Positions 9,884 to 18,954 of a stretch of 64,000 bases of DNA are shown here, one piece after another. The notes beneath the pieces were generated by a model. That model ran no database searches. It worked only from the letters and a program-made list of their open reading frames with translations, and was not told where the DNA came from. The stretch's first letter is position 1. Every line of letters begins with the position of its first letter. The DNA is taken from assembly GCA_023382675.1 (NCBI GenBank), contig JAHDWN010000001.1, positions 62,001 to 126,000 of the forward strand. Direction: 5' to 3'. Source of the stretch: Anaerolineae bacterium (lineage in GTDB: Bacteria; Chloroflexota; Anaerolineae; Aggregatilineales; Phototrophicaceae). Both the position numbers and the translations under genes were made by a program.

Positions 9884-10327
9884 TCATTCCTGTGATTTTG
9901 TATCGTCGGTATTCGGCTCATCGACGTGAATTTGTACTGGAGTCCGACGCGGCAGCTCGACCTGCAAGAAACCTTCTCGATAGCTCGCGCTTACCTGATC
10001 GCGGTCGATGCTCCAGGGTAAAGTGATTTCGACACGAAACTCGCCGTAGCCAATTTCGACTTGATGATAGGCGGCGTGTTCGCGTACCGGGCGTTCGCGC
10101 AATCCGGTGATGATGATGCGCCCTTCCAGCAGCACGACATTGAAATCTCCGGCCCGCATCCCGGCGATTTCGACCACGACCACGAGTTTTCCCGGCAGTT
10201 CGATCACGTCTGTCGGCGGACTAAATCGACGATTACTTCCTCGCCAAACCATATAGCCCTCAACACGCCACGTCTGCCCAGTCGATTGGTTACTTTCAGG
10301 CAGCAGATCGTGCTTCTTTTCCTGCAT
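9884..10327 (-). CDS. small heat-shock protein, Hsp20/alpha-crystallin family
   Basis: A 147-residue protein with an alpha-crystallin domain at about residues 38-130. The domain includes [20 protein letters not shown] and the family motif GFLQVELPR (form GxLxVxLP). It acts as an ATP-independent holdase in the cytoplasm. It is the first gene of the hsp20-lon-regulator unit; lon begins four bases after its stop. No classical CIRCE element is visible upstream, only a GAAAAC-N9-GTTTTC inverted repeat at 10480-10500. Confidence 0.93.
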   Translation of the reverse strand: MQEKKHDLLPESNQSTGQTWRVEGYMVWRGSNRRFSPPTDVIELPGKLVVVVEIAGMRAGDFNVVLLEGRIIITGLRERPVREHAAYHQVEIGYGEFRVEITLPWSIDRDQVSASYREGFLQVELPRRTPVQIHVDEPNTDDTKSQE

Positions 10328-10479
10328 ACGTGTTTACCTCTGCTCTGGGAAGACGCGTTTACAACCAGATCATAACACGCGACGTTATAAACGCTCATGA
10401 CGTAGTAGCAGAGACTACTCCCCCATGATGAGAATAGTAGCGATTCTGCATAAGCGAAGTGTTAGATCAGGCTATAGGT

Positions 10480-10500
10480 GAAAACTTCTAACGTGTTTTC
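10480..10500. repeat. inverted repeat GAAAAC-N9-GTTTTC
   Basis: Two perfect 6-base arms (10480-10485, 10495-10500) in the gap between the ABC permease stop (10531) and hsp20 (10327). The 9-base spacing equals that of CIRCE elements, but the arm sequence differs. It could be an operator or a weak 3' hairpin of the permease mRNA. No T-run follows on the minus strand. Confidence 0.35.
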
Positions 10501-10530
10501 AACAATTCACCGCCCGCTAGCGCAACAATG

Positions 10531-12048
10531 TTATCCGCCAAACGCAATCCGCACGACCAGGGGTGTGATATAAGCCTCGACGAAAGCGGCGAAAAACAGC
10601 CCAGGCAGAAGCACAGCCAACCAGAGTTTGACGGTGTCCCCCAGTGCTTGCGTCCATGCCTGCCCCAACGTCATGCCGGTCGGCAGGCGTGTCACGACGG
10701 CTCCGAGTTTGAGCACTACCGCAGTCGCGAGCACAATCACAGGGATTTCGATCACGCCGTGAGTCAGAACAGCGAGCGCAAATGGGAACGGGTTATAGCC
10801 CGCCTGCACGATCTGGCTGAGTAGATAACCCAACACGACATAGACGGCGGGCGTCAGCAGCAGCGCACCGACACCAAAAGAGAAGACAGCCAGAATGGAA
10901 GCCGCTGCGAGAATGCGCCAGTTCTGTAGGACGATGCCGACGATGGCCGGACGTTGGCCCCAGAAATACTGCGATGCCACTCCCATCTCGCCGGAAACAC
11001 GATCAAGTGGCAAATCCGAAGGCAAGTTCAGACGCCAGTTCGGACTAGTGCCGAGCGCATAGCCTGCAATGAATGCGACCAGAAATACGAAGCTCGCCAC
11101 AATAATTGCAGAGCGCACACGCTTGATACTCACCGGTATGCCCCGGCGATACCAGTCAACCAGGTTTCGAGCGCGCGTCCCGCGCTCATCAACTGAAATG
11201 ACCTGCCGCCAGATGGTCTGAAACGAACGCTTGAGGTTGATCTGGTCGATCATGCGCCCAAGCAGCTCTTCGCGGTTGAAAATCGTATTGCCCACGCGGA
11301 GCAGCAAGATCACGACAATGAGCATACCGGCAATAATCGCCCAGAGCGCGCCGATACCGGAGGGTGATTCGGCATCAGGAGCCAGGAACATGATCGCGCT
11401 CTCGCCCTGGATGAGCATCGCCACCGGGATAATGATGAAGCTGGCCAGCAGATTCGCCGCGCGCGTGCTCGTGGTCTGGCTGCTGACCACGACCGCGCCT
11501 GTGACCATGACCAGAGCCTGTACCGTGGTCAGCAAAATGATCTGAACAACCAACGCGCCCTGCGGACGCCAGGCCAGATCGCCAAAGACGAGGCTGGCGA
11601 GATAGACGAACATGCCGCCATAGCTGGAGAGCAAAGGCGGAATCATGGCAGCGAGCATCTTGCCGATGTAGAGCTCGGTATTGCTCAGCGGCGTGCTCAA
11701 CAACGGCTCAAGGCTGCGGCGTTCTTTTTCACCAACAAATGTCTCCAGCGCGATGACCAGCGAGATCGAGATCGGGAAAAAGCCCACGATCATGAGCAAG
11801 AACGGAATCGTGCGCTCACCGATGATTTGCGCGCCATACTCGCTTACGTAGTCGGTGAACTGACCGGCCACAAACTGCGCCAGAAACGGAAACAGGAATG
11901 TCAGGACGAGGAGCGGCGCGATAATCCGCCAGTCGCGGAAGCTATCACGCACTTCGCGTTCAGTGACGAGCAGCGCGTTAGCCAGAGTGCGGCGCCAGGA
12001 AGGCCGCGAAACCGGAGCGCGGCTGATAGGCTCAGCGATAGTTGCCAT
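10531..12048 (-). CDS. ABC-2 type permease fused to a SpoIIM-like domain
   Basis: A 505-residue membrane protein (start MATIAEP). The N-terminal half (about 20-285) is an ABC-2/NatB-like exporter permease, with the typical GEKERRSLEPLLSTPLSNTELYIGK segment after the second membrane helix. The C-terminal part (about 310-505) has several helices and the motif LTHGVIEIPVIVLA, characteristic of the SpoIIM/DUF95 family. These two modules are usually separate genes. The upstream ATPase overlaps its start by 17 bases, so they are co-translated. The substrate is unknown. Confidence 0.85.
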   Translation of the reverse strand: MATIAEPISRAPVSRPSWRRTLANALLVTEREVRDSFRDWRIIAPLLVLTFLFPFLAQFVAGQFTDYVSEYGAQIIGERTIPFLLMIVGFFPISISLVIALETFVGEKERRSLEPLLSTPLSNTELYIGKMLAAMIPPLLSSYGGMFVYLASLVFGDLAWRPQGALVVQIILLTTVQALVMVTGAVVVSSQTTSTRAANLLASFIIIPVAMLIQGESAIMFLAPDAESPSGIGALWAIIAGMLIVVILLLRVGNTIFNREELLGRMIDQINLKRSFQTIWRQVISVDERGTRARNLVDWYRRGIPVSIKRVRSAIIVASFVFLVAFIAGYALGTSPNWRLNLPSDLPLDRVSGEMGVASQYFWGQRPAIVGIVLQNWRILAAASILAVFSFGVGALLLTPAVYVVLGYLLSQIVQAGYNPFPFALAVLTHGVIEIPVIVLATAVVLKLGAVVTRLPTGMTLGQAWTQALGDTVKLWLAVLLPGLFFAAFVEAYITPLVVRIAFGG

Positions 12049-12979
12049 TCGCGTTCTCTTTCGTCTCATCCTCGTGCATGATTTGCAGATACACCTCTTC
12101 CAGCGTTCGCGAGAGCGGCGCAAGCGTGAGTATTTGTAATCCGAGATCGGTCACGCGCCGCACCAGGGCCGGATTGACGACTTGAGGTTCACGCACGCGA
12201 TAGCGCAGCCAATCTTTGCCGCTGGCCTCGACCGTCACCAGGTCAGCCACGTCATTAGCGAGACCATTCATTTCGCCTACGATGCGCAGTTCCATCAAGG
12301 GATCGCCAGCGATCCGCTGCGACAGAGTCTCAAAACTGCCGGAGGCGATGATGCGTCCGCGCCGGATAATGGCGATGTGATGCGCCAGTTCCTGCGCTTC
12401 AGACAGATTATGGGTAGTGATGAGAAACGCGCGTGCGTCGCGCTGAAGTTCAATGACTGCGTCGCGCACCTGGCGCGCCGACTGCGGGTCCATCGCCGAG
12501 GTCGGCTCATCGAGCAGCAGCACTGGCGGGTTGTGGAGCATCGCCCGCGTGAGCGCCAGCTTCTGTTTCATGCCTTTGCTGTATTCACCCAGGCGTTTGT
12601 CCAGCGCATCTTCCAGGCCAAACCGCTCCATCAGCGACAGCGCTCGGCGTTTGCGCTCGGCTGGGCCAAGCCCGTAGACCCGGCCAAAGAACTCCAGGTA
12701 TTCGAGCGCTTTCATGCGCTCATACAGGCCATGCTGCTCGGTGAGTACGCCCACATGAGCGCGCACTTGTTCAGGCTGGCGTGTCACGTCATAGCCTGCC
12801 ACACGCGCACTGCCGGATGTCGGCGCGAGGATTGATGTTAACATGCGTACAGTCGTTGTCTTACCAGCGCCATTTGGCCCCAGGAGAGCGAAGACTGTAC
12901 CGGCGGGAACATTTAGATTGACGGTATCAACAGCGATGAAATCATCGTAGGACTTGCTGAGTTCAAATGCTTCGATCAT
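12032..12979 (-). CDS. ABC transporter ATP-binding protein (NatA-like)
   Basis: A 315-residue ATPase with Walker A GPNGAGKTTTVR, signature EYSKGMKQKLAL, Walker B LLLDEPTSAMD and the switch His in LITTHNLSEAQ. The roughly 80-residue C-terminal extension is usual for exporters of the NatA/DrrA type. It powers the ABC-2/SpoIIM permease encoded by the overlapping next gene. The complex sits at the cytoplasmic face of the membrane. The exported substrate cannot be inferred. Confidence 0.95.
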   Translation of the reverse strand: MIEAFELSKSYDDFIAVDTVNLNVPAGTVFALLGPNGAGKTTTVRMLTSILAPTSGSARVAGYDVTRQPEQVRAHVGVLTEQHGLYERMKALEYLEFFGRVYGLGPAERKRRALSLMERFGLEDALDKRLGEYSKGMKQKLALTRAMLHNPPVLLLDEPTSAMDPQSARQVRDAVIELQRDARAFLITTHNLSEAQELAHHIAIIRRGRIIASGSFETLSQRIAGDPLMELRIVGEMNGLANDVADLVTVEASGKDWLRYRVREPQVVNPALVRRVTDLGLQILTLAPLSRTLEEVYLQIMHEDETKENANGNYR

Positions 12980-13082
12980 GCAAAAATCCAGTGAACATCA
13001 TCAGGACACGCAGAAGCGACCCCCAATGGATCATTATCGCATGAATCGGCAAGGCGGACAGGTTAAGGAAGCAACAGTCGCT

Positions 13083-14039
13083 TTAGAATCGGTTTAGCGT
13101 CGGATCAAGGGCATCGCGCAGACCATCGCCAAGCAAATTGAAACCGAGCACCGTAATCATGATGGCTAAGCCCGGATAAAAGACGAGGTGCGGAGAAGTG
13201 AAAACATAGTTCCGCGCCTCGCTGAGCATAGCCCCCCATTCCGGCGTGGGCGGCTGCGCGCCAAGACCCAGGAATGAGAGCGCGGCTGCGTCCAGAACGG
13301 CTGTACCGATGCTCAGCGTCCCCTGAACGATCAGCGGCGTGAGCGCATTCGGCAGGATGTGGCCAAAGAGAATACGGCCATGGGGCGCGCCGAGCGTGCG
13401 TTCGGCGGTGATGTAGTCAAACTCTTTGATCGAAAGGACACTGGCACGCGCCAGGCGAGCATAAGCGGGAATCGTCACAATCGCAATCGCCAGCAGCGCG
13501 TTCTCAAGTCCCGGCCCAAGGACGGTGACAATCGCAATTGCCAAGAGCAGCGACGGAAAAGCGAGCAGCACATCCATAACGCGCATGATGAGATTATCCA
13601 CCAGACCGCTGGCGTAACCTGCAACCAACCCCAGGGAAGAACCCACGATAATGGCGAACGCGACGCTGGTGATGCCGACGCGGAGCGAATTCCACGCGCC
13701 AAACAGGATGCGGCTGAAGACATCACGCGCATTCAGGTCGAGACCCATCAGATGTTCCGGCTCCTCCACGGAGCAGCCAAGTAGATGAATACACGGCGGT
13801 TTACGCGGTAACTGCCCAGTGTGGCCGGGCTGCCCAATCATTGATTGAATCGGATCATAGGGAGCGATATAAGGTGCCAGAAGCGCGATCAGAATCAACA
13901 AGCCGATGATGGTGAGGCCAAGGACGGCTGACCGGTTACGGCGCACGTTCTTGAGCGCATCGATCCACAGACTTGCACTGCGAGGATGATTCTTGAACGG
14001 ATCAGCCTTAAGCTTGGTAACTGCGTCAGGTGCTGCCAT
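13083..14039 (-). CDS. peptide ABC transporter permease, DppC/OppC type
   Basis: A 318-residue integral membrane permease. It has an N-terminal OppC_N segment with a helix near residues 38-58, an extracytoplasmic loop containing two Cys (PPCIHLLGCSVEE), and five further helices. The EAA coupling motif region is TAERTLGAPHGRILFGHILPN, and the end is GDGLRDALDPTLNRF, typical of DppC. It pairs with the DppB-like protein encoded 12 bases upstream. No ATP-binding subunits are adjacent, so they must come from elsewhere. Confidence 0.93.
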   Translation of the reverse strand: MAAPDAVTKLKADPFKNHPRSASLWIDALKNVRRNRSAVLGLTIIGLLILIALLAPYIAPYDPIQSMIGQPGHTGQLPRKPPCIHLLGCSVEEPEHLMGLDLNARDVFSRILFGAWNSLRVGITSVAFAIIVGSSLGLVAGYASGLVDNLIMRVMDVLLAFPSLLLAIAIVTVLGPGLENALLAIAIVTIPAYARLARASVLSIKEFDYITAERTLGAPHGRILFGHILPNALTPLIVQGTLSIGTAVLDAAALSFLGLGAQPPTPEWGAMLSEARNYVFTSPHLVFYPGLAIMITVLGFNLLGDGLRDALDPTLNRF

Positions 14040-14051
14040 AAGATTCTCTTC

Positions 14052-15128
14052 TCAACGTAGGCGGATGCGAGGGTCGAGGTAGCCATAAAGAATATCCACG
14101 AGCAAGTTGATCGCGACGAAAGCAACCGCCACAAAGACCGTGAACCCCTGCACCAGCGGATAATCGCGCGACGTAATGCCATCGACCAGGGTTCGGCCGA
14201 CCCCCGTGAGGCCGAAAATCGTCTCGGTAAGCACAGCACCGCTGACGAGCAAGCCAAAATTCAAGCCGATAACCGTCACGACTGGCAGCAGCGCGTTCCG
14301 CACTGCGTGATTGAGCACAACCACCATCTCACGCAGCCCTTTGGCGCGCGCCGTCCGCACGTAATCCTGGCCCAGGGTTTCCAGGACGCTGGAACGGGTC
14401 ATGCGCGCGATGATCGCCATTGGAATGGTTCCGACAGCCATGGCTGGTAACAACAGATGGCGTAAGGCAGCCAGAAGCAGTTCGCCGTTCAGAGTTAGTA
14501 TCGCGTTCAGGATATTGAGGCGAGAAAAGAAGACCAGTAAACTGCTTGGCGTCTGCCCCTCAGCAACGATGCCCCACTGCTCAAAAAACGGGATAACGCT
14601 CATTCCCGGTGGCAGGCGCCCTGAGGGCGGCAGCGCAAACGGCGTATCTTTAAGCACGACGCCAAAAATGTAGGCAAGCATTAACCCCAACCAGAAGACC
14701 GGCATCGAAACACCAATATTTGCCATCAGCATCGTGCCGACATCCACCGATGTATTGCGCCGGTAGGCGGAGATAATGCCAAGCGGAACGCCGACGACGG
14801 TCGCAAAAATCAGGGCTGCCAGGGCAAGCTCGACTGTAACCGGCATCCGTTCTGCCATTAAATCGACGACAGAGCGCCCAAAGCGAATCGAGTTACCGAG
14901 GTCGCCGCGCAGCACATCGCCCACATAAATCGCAAACTGCACCGGCACAGGTTCGTTCAACCCGACACGCTCCATCCACGCATCGCAGATGATGTCCGTC
15001 GCGCGTTCGCCTAGAATGGCGCGGCAGGGATCGCCTGGAATTGCGCGGGCCAGGGCAAAAGTCACCAGCATGATTCCAAAAAGAACAGGGATCGAGAAAA
15101 GCAAGCGGCGCAGAATAAACGTAATCAT
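14052..15128 (-). CDS. peptide ABC transporter permease, DppB/OppB type
   Basis: A 358-residue permease. The N-terminus MITFILRRLLFSIPVLFGI and the motif VRTARAKGLREMVVVLNHAVRNALLPV (EAA loop) are characteristic of DppB/OppB, and the C-terminal DILYGYLDPRIRLR is the family ending. A longer than usual extracytoplasmic loop (about residues 175-225) carries a Pro/Gly-rich stretch. It is preceded by two intergenic hairpins and the binding-protein gene, the usual order for a peptide importer. Confidence 0.94.
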   Translation of the reverse strand: MITFILRRLLFSIPVLFGIMLVTFALARAIPGDPCRAILGERATDIICDAWMERVGLNEPVPVQFAIYVGDVLRGDLGNSIRFGRSVVDLMAERMPVTVELALAALIFATVVGVPLGIISAYRRNTSVDVGTMLMANIGVSMPVFWLGLMLAYIFGVVLKDTPFALPPSGRLPPGMSVIPFFEQWGIVAEGQTPSSLLVFFSRLNILNAILTLNGELLLAALRHLLLPAMAVGTIPMAIIARMTRSSVLETLGQDYVRTARAKGLREMVVVLNHAVRNALLPVVTVIGLNFGLLVSGAVLTETIFGLTGVGRTLVDGITSRDYPLVQGFTVFVAVAFVAINLLVDILYGYLDPRIRLR

Positions 15129-15160
15129 GAAGCAATCCGATACGAATCAAGAGTTGAGCA

Positions 15161-15186
15161 GCGGGAGAGACCGAAGCCTCTCCCGC
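15161..15186 (-). promoter_or_regulatory. intergenic hairpin between binding protein and permease genes
   Basis: A perfect 9-bp stem GCGGGAGAG/CTCTCCCGC (15161-15169, 15178-15186), 8-base loop, no T-run. It lies in the 116-base gap after the binding-protein gene. Such hairpins often protect the upstream mRNA, so the binding protein is made in excess over the permeases. Confidence 0.6.
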
Positions 15187-15208
15187 CACAACGCTCACAG
15201 CTTATGCT

Positions 15209-15229
15209 TCGGATGTGTTTAGCATCCGA
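15209..15229 (-). promoter_or_regulatory. second intergenic hairpin downstream of binding-protein gene
   Basis: A perfect 7-bp stem TCGGATG/CATCCGA (15209-15215, 15223-15229) with a 7-base loop, 15 bases after the stop of the binding-protein gene and upstream of the stronger hairpin at 15161-15186 in transcript order. Not followed by a T-run. Confidence 0.5.
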
Positions 15230-15244
15230 ACGGCTTACAGACAC

Positions 15245-16879
15245 CTACTCAGACGGCGCATTCAGGAACTGGGTGAAGTATGCCTGGAAGTAGGTGAAGT
15301 TGCCGTCGCGACCGACGTGGAGCGGGCTGGCCGCATCCCACTGCACGAGGAAGCTCATCACCACGTCGTTCGCGTCAAGCGATGAACCGTCGTGGAACGA
15401 GACGCCAGGACGCAGATGGAATGTCCAGGTCATCAGATCATCACTGGCCTCGTAGCTTTCCGCGAGCGCAGGCACAACTGCTGTACCAGCGACCTCGTAG
15501 GCGAGCAAGCCTTCGGTGATCTGCTCGCAAGCGCGCAGGGACTCACCATCGGTCTCATCCGGGCAGTACAGGCCAATTGGTTCGGCGTTCTGCATCCAGA
15601 TAACGTTGTCATCATCCGGGTCTTCCATGACGGCGAACTGCTCGTTGCTCAGCGGGCTGGCGTGAGCCCCGGCGATGCTGGCCTTAAAGGCCACACCCGA
15701 ACCGCCGTGCGCAATCGGCACCATCGGCACCAGATCGCGAATCGCAGTATTGGCTTCGATATAGAAAGGATAACGATCCTCAGGAGCGGCCAGACGCGCA
15801 CCTGCGGATAATGGCCCGGTGATTTCTTCGAACTTATCGCCGAACTGAGCGCTTGAGCCAGCGCCGAAATGATAATCCAGGAAGTTGGTGGCGTCCGGAT
15901 AGTCCGCGCCCCAGCCGAGCAGATGCAGGCTCAGGTTGCCACCGTCGGCGTTATCGAGGAAAGTGCCCGATTCCTGAACGTCAATCGTCACGTTGATACC
16001 GATTTCCGCGAGCTGCGCCTGCAGATCCTGGGCGACGACACCCGGCTGCGGCAGGTAGCCGCGCACAACATCACGGTAGCTCAGTGTGGTTTCAATCGGC
16101 AGTGCCACGCCCGACTGCTCCAGCAGTTCACGCGCACGTTCGGGATCATAGGGGAACTGCTCAACTTCGGGTGTGTAGCCAAAGATCGCGGTTGGCATGA
16201 ACTGGTCAGCCACCGACGATCCGGGCGGGTAGAAATTGTCAACAATACGCTGCTTGTCGATGCCGTAAGAAACCGCCTGGCGCACCAGCACGTTATCGAA
16301 TGGCTCGACCGTGTTGTTGATACCGAGATAGAAAATGTTGAGACCTTCGCGCTCAAGCAACTGAAGGTTGGGGTCGTTGGCGATCACGTCGAAGTCACCA
16401 GGGCCAGGGTTATCGATACCATCGACCGTGCCCGCCTGCAATTCGACCAAACGTGCCGCCGCTTCCGAGTTCCAGCGGAAGATCAACGTTGGCTCTTTAG
16501 CAGGTTCACCCCAGTAGCCATCAAAGCGCGAAAAGACCATCTCGTTGCCCAGATCCCAATTCTCCAGGCGATAGGGGCCTGTACCGATGGGATTGCGGAC
16601 GAGGTCGCCACCACCGCCGGTCGCTTCAAGATGCTCGGCAGGTTGAATATGTAATGAGCTGAACGCCACCTTCGAGGGCAGCGCCGGATCCGGGAAGCAA
16701 AGCACGAAGCGCACGGTTAGCTCATCAACCGCTTCAATCGTCTGGAAAGCACCGCCGTAGTCACAACTATCCGCGGAAACCGACATCGGCTCGAAACCCT
16801 GACCGAAAGCCGGCATCGCCAACCCCAGCGCCAGGACAACGAGCAGCATGAGCGGCAGTACGCGCAGCAATTTGCTCAT
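15245..16879 (-). CDS. circularly permuted peptide-binding protein (SBP_bac_5)
   Basis: A 544-residue extracytoplasmic binding protein with a signal peptide (residues 1-27, ending AMPAFGQ). The order of segments is unusual. Right after the signal peptide comes the part that normally follows the first ~150 residues (VDELTVRFVL, NPIGTGPYRLENW, VRQAVSYGIDKQRIV). The usual C-terminal lobe ends near residue 418. The canonical N-terminal region (ITEGLLAYE..VPALAESYEASDDLMTWTFHLRPGVSFHDG) then lies at 423-544. The canonical paralogue at 40776-42455 shows the normal order. The ATG at 16879 has GGAG seven bases upstream; the ATG at 16885 is too close to it. Confidence 0.88.
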   Translation of the reverse strand: MSKLLRVLPLMLLVVLALGLAMPAFGQGFEPMSVSADSCDYGGAFQTIEAVDELTVRFVLCFPDPALPSKVAFSSLHIQPAEHLEATGGGGDLVRNPIGTGPYRLENWDLGNEMVFSRFDGYWGEPAKEPTLIFRWNSEAAARLVELQAGTVDGIDNPGPGDFDVIANDPNLQLLEREGLNIFYLGINNTVEPFDNVLVRQAVSYGIDKQRIVDNFYPPGSSVADQFMPTAIFGYTPEVEQFPYDPERARELLEQSGVALPIETTLSYRDVVRGYLPQPGVVAQDLQAQLAEIGINVTIDVQESGTFLDNADGGNLSLHLLGWGADYPDATNFLDYHFGAGSSAQFGDKFEEITGPLSAGARLAAPEDRYPFYIEANTAIRDLVPMVPIAHGGSGVAFKASIAGAHASPLSNEQFAVMEDPDDDNVIWMQNAEPIGLYCPDETDGESLRACEQITEGLLAYEVAGTAVVPALAESYEASDDLMTWTFHLRPGVSFHDGSSLDANDVVMSFLVQWDAASPLHVGRDGNFTYFQAYFTQFLNAPSE

Positions 16880-17065
16880 ATTCATGCTCCTTTGAGAACC
16901 ATGTGAAAACAAAACAACAAATGCCTTGAGCCTGTATAGAGCAATAGCCATGAACCTCGTTTAAGGTTCGATGTATAGCCCTCATTCCTGGCTCATAGGC
17001 AAAGATTGTAAACAATGCACGCGCCAGAGACAAATCTTGATCGGCAAACAGTCCGCGGATGGCAC

Positions 17066-18136
17066 TCACAGCCGCCCATATTCAGTCATGATGGCCTGGA
17101 GATCATCCAAAGGCAGCGCAGGTGCGACACGATTTTTGAAGCCAATCATCGTCTCGGCAGCAGTGAGGGCATTCAACACTGCCTCCTCGACGGCTTCTAC
17201 TGTGGCTTCAAAGAGCGCGTTCATCTGGCTGTTGGGCAGCATCTGGACATCGTAGGCGAGCATCTGGCCGTAAGGGATGTGATTGCCCGTGCTGAACGCC
17301 AGAATGAGATCGCCGCTGCCGTTATGACCGATGCAGCCCACATGTGCCAGCCCCGCGACCGCTCGCTGGGCCAGGCGTTGGCACTGAGTGGGCAAGAGTG
17401 GGGCGTCGGTCGCTATAACGACAATGATCGAGCCTTCGACCGGGACAGATCTGGCCGAGGGCACGCGGTCGTAGCCGAGTTCGCGCCCGACAGGTACGCC
17501 ATCGACGCGGAGGAGATGCCGCCGCCCATAGTTCGACTGCACGAGCACCCCGACGACGTAATCATCATTGTCGGTTGTGGCAATACGCGACGATGAGCCA
17601 ATACCACCTTTGAATTCGTGGCAGATCATGCCGGTGCCACCGCCGACATTGCCCTCCGCCACGGGGCCAGCGCAGGCATTCTCCAGGGCATGGTAGACAT
17701 GCTCCGGTTTAAGGTGGAAAGCATTGATGTCGTTGAGCCAGCCGTCATAAGTTTCGGCGACGAGCGGCAGGGCGAAATCTTCGACATGGCGCAGCTCAAA
17801 TTCATAAGCGATGAGCGCGTCACGTACAATGCCGACCTGGTGAGTGTTAGTCAGGGCGATAGGTGTCGTGATCAAACCGGACTCGTCCAGCCAATGCGTG
17901 CCGGTAAAATCACCGTTGCCGTTGAACGAATGAAAGCCCGCAAAGACCTGATCGTCCCAGACTGCGCCGCCGCGCGGTTGAATGACTGTCACGCCGGTGC
18001 GCGCAACACGTGGCTTGTCGTAGACGAGCGTGTAATGGCCAACGCGCACACCGGGTACGTCCGTGATAGCGTTGTGTGTACCGGTAGGCATGACACCGAT
18101 GTTGATCCCCAGTTCGCGGAGGCGCGCACGTCCCAT
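17066..18136 (-). CDS. P1 family peptidase (DmpA/L-aminopeptidase-D-esterase type)
   Basis: A 356-residue member of the self-cleaving N-terminal-nucleophile peptidase family S58/P1. Recognised by ITDVPGVRVGH near the start, EGNVGGGTGMICHEFKGGIGSSSR (about 161-184), VGVLVQSNYGRR and the C-terminal VEAVEEAVLNALTAAETM. I cannot assign the nucleophile confidently without a template. These enzymes release N-terminal residues from small peptides and amides. It begins 3 bases after the HAD gene and precedes a peptide importer, suggesting peptide scavenging. Confidence 0.9.
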   Translation of the reverse strand: MGRARLRELGINIGVMPTGTHNAITDVPGVRVGHYTLVYDKPRVARTGVTVIQPRGGAVWDDQVFAGFHSFNGNGDFTGTHWLDESGLITTPIALTNTHQVGIVRDALIAYEFELRHVEDFALPLVAETYDGWLNDINAFHLKPEHVYHALENACAGPVAEGNVGGGTGMICHEFKGGIGSSSRIATTDNDDYVVGVLVQSNYGRRHLLRVDGVPVGRELGYDRVPSARSVPVEGSIIVVIATDAPLLPTQCQRLAQRAVAGLAHVGCIGHNGSGDLILAFSTGNHIPYGQMLAYDVQMLPNSQMNALFEATVEAVEEAVLNALTAAETMIGFKNRVAPALPLDDLQAIMTEYGRL

Positions 18137-18139
18137 AAC

Positions 18140-18835
18140 TCAGGCTCCAAGATTCGCAAGCACCTGCGCAAACTGCGTCAGATCATCGAGCAAAAAGTCG
18201 GGTCTGCTAGCCTCCAACTCCCCCGGTTTACAGTAACCAGTGCGAACAGCGACTGCGACCGCCCCCAAAGCACGCGCACACTGGACATCGGCCGGCGTAT
18301 CGCCGATGACGATAACCTGCTGCGGCTGAATGTTCTGCCGGTAATGCTCGACAGCGCGCGCGAGCGCCAACGGTGGTAGCGCATCGCGATTCATGGCTTC
18401 ACTGCCGTAGGCCCCAACGGCGAAGTGTGCAGGATCGAAACCAGCAGCGCGCAGCTTGACCGGCGCGCCGCTGCGGACATTGCCGGTCACGAGCGCGAGG
18501 AGTGCGTCATCCCGCTCGCGAAGCTGTGCCACAACTTCATGTGCGCTGGGACAAGGCTCAACGTCGAAATCACAGATGATGCGCGCCAGATGCTTACCCA
18601 TGGCGCGGTCATATTCCGGCATGATTCGAGCCACGTCTTCGTCGGTGTACCCATGCGGAGACAGAATTTCCTGGAGCAAGAGCCAGTCGGTTTTGCCGCC
18701 GAATTTAAGATCCTCAATGGCAGGGCTGAAGCCAAGAATATCCTGGATGGCATGACCCATGGCAACACGCCCTGCCCCCTTCGTCCACAAGAGCGTGCAA
18801 TCGATGTCAAACAAGTACAGCCGCGTCGTCGCCAC
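18140..18835 (-). CDS. HAD-superfamily hydrolase (phosphatase-like)
   Basis: A 231-residue HAD protein. Motif I is LFDIDCT (nucleophile and acid Asp), motif II VTGN, motif IV GDTPADV. A helical cap lies at about residues 20-90. The overall layout resembles phosphoglycolate phosphatase/beta-phosphoglucomutase relatives; the substrate is not predictable. The GTG start at 18835 is the only reasonable one. The P1 peptidase gene follows after 3 bases, so they are co-transcribed. Confidence 0.9.
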   Translation of the reverse strand: MATTRLYLFDIDCTLLWTKGAGRVAMGHAIQDILGFSPAIEDLKFGGKTDWLLLQEILSPHGYTDEDVARIMPEYDRAMGKHLARIICDFDVEPCPSAHEVVAQLRERDDALLALVTGNVRSGAPVKLRAAGFDPAHFAVGAYGSEAMNRDALPPLALARAVEHYRQNIQPQQVIVIGDTPADVQCARALGAVAVAVRTGYCKPGELEASRPDFLLDDLTQFAQVLANLGA

Positions 18836-18954
18836 GTGAAATCAACCTTCTCTTAGGCATAGATGCACGGATAAAAAGGCGATTATAGCGAATTTTCGCA
18901 GCCGCTGGCCGTCGAAATTGTGTCCGCCGACAAGGCAAGAAAAGTGTGACCGGC

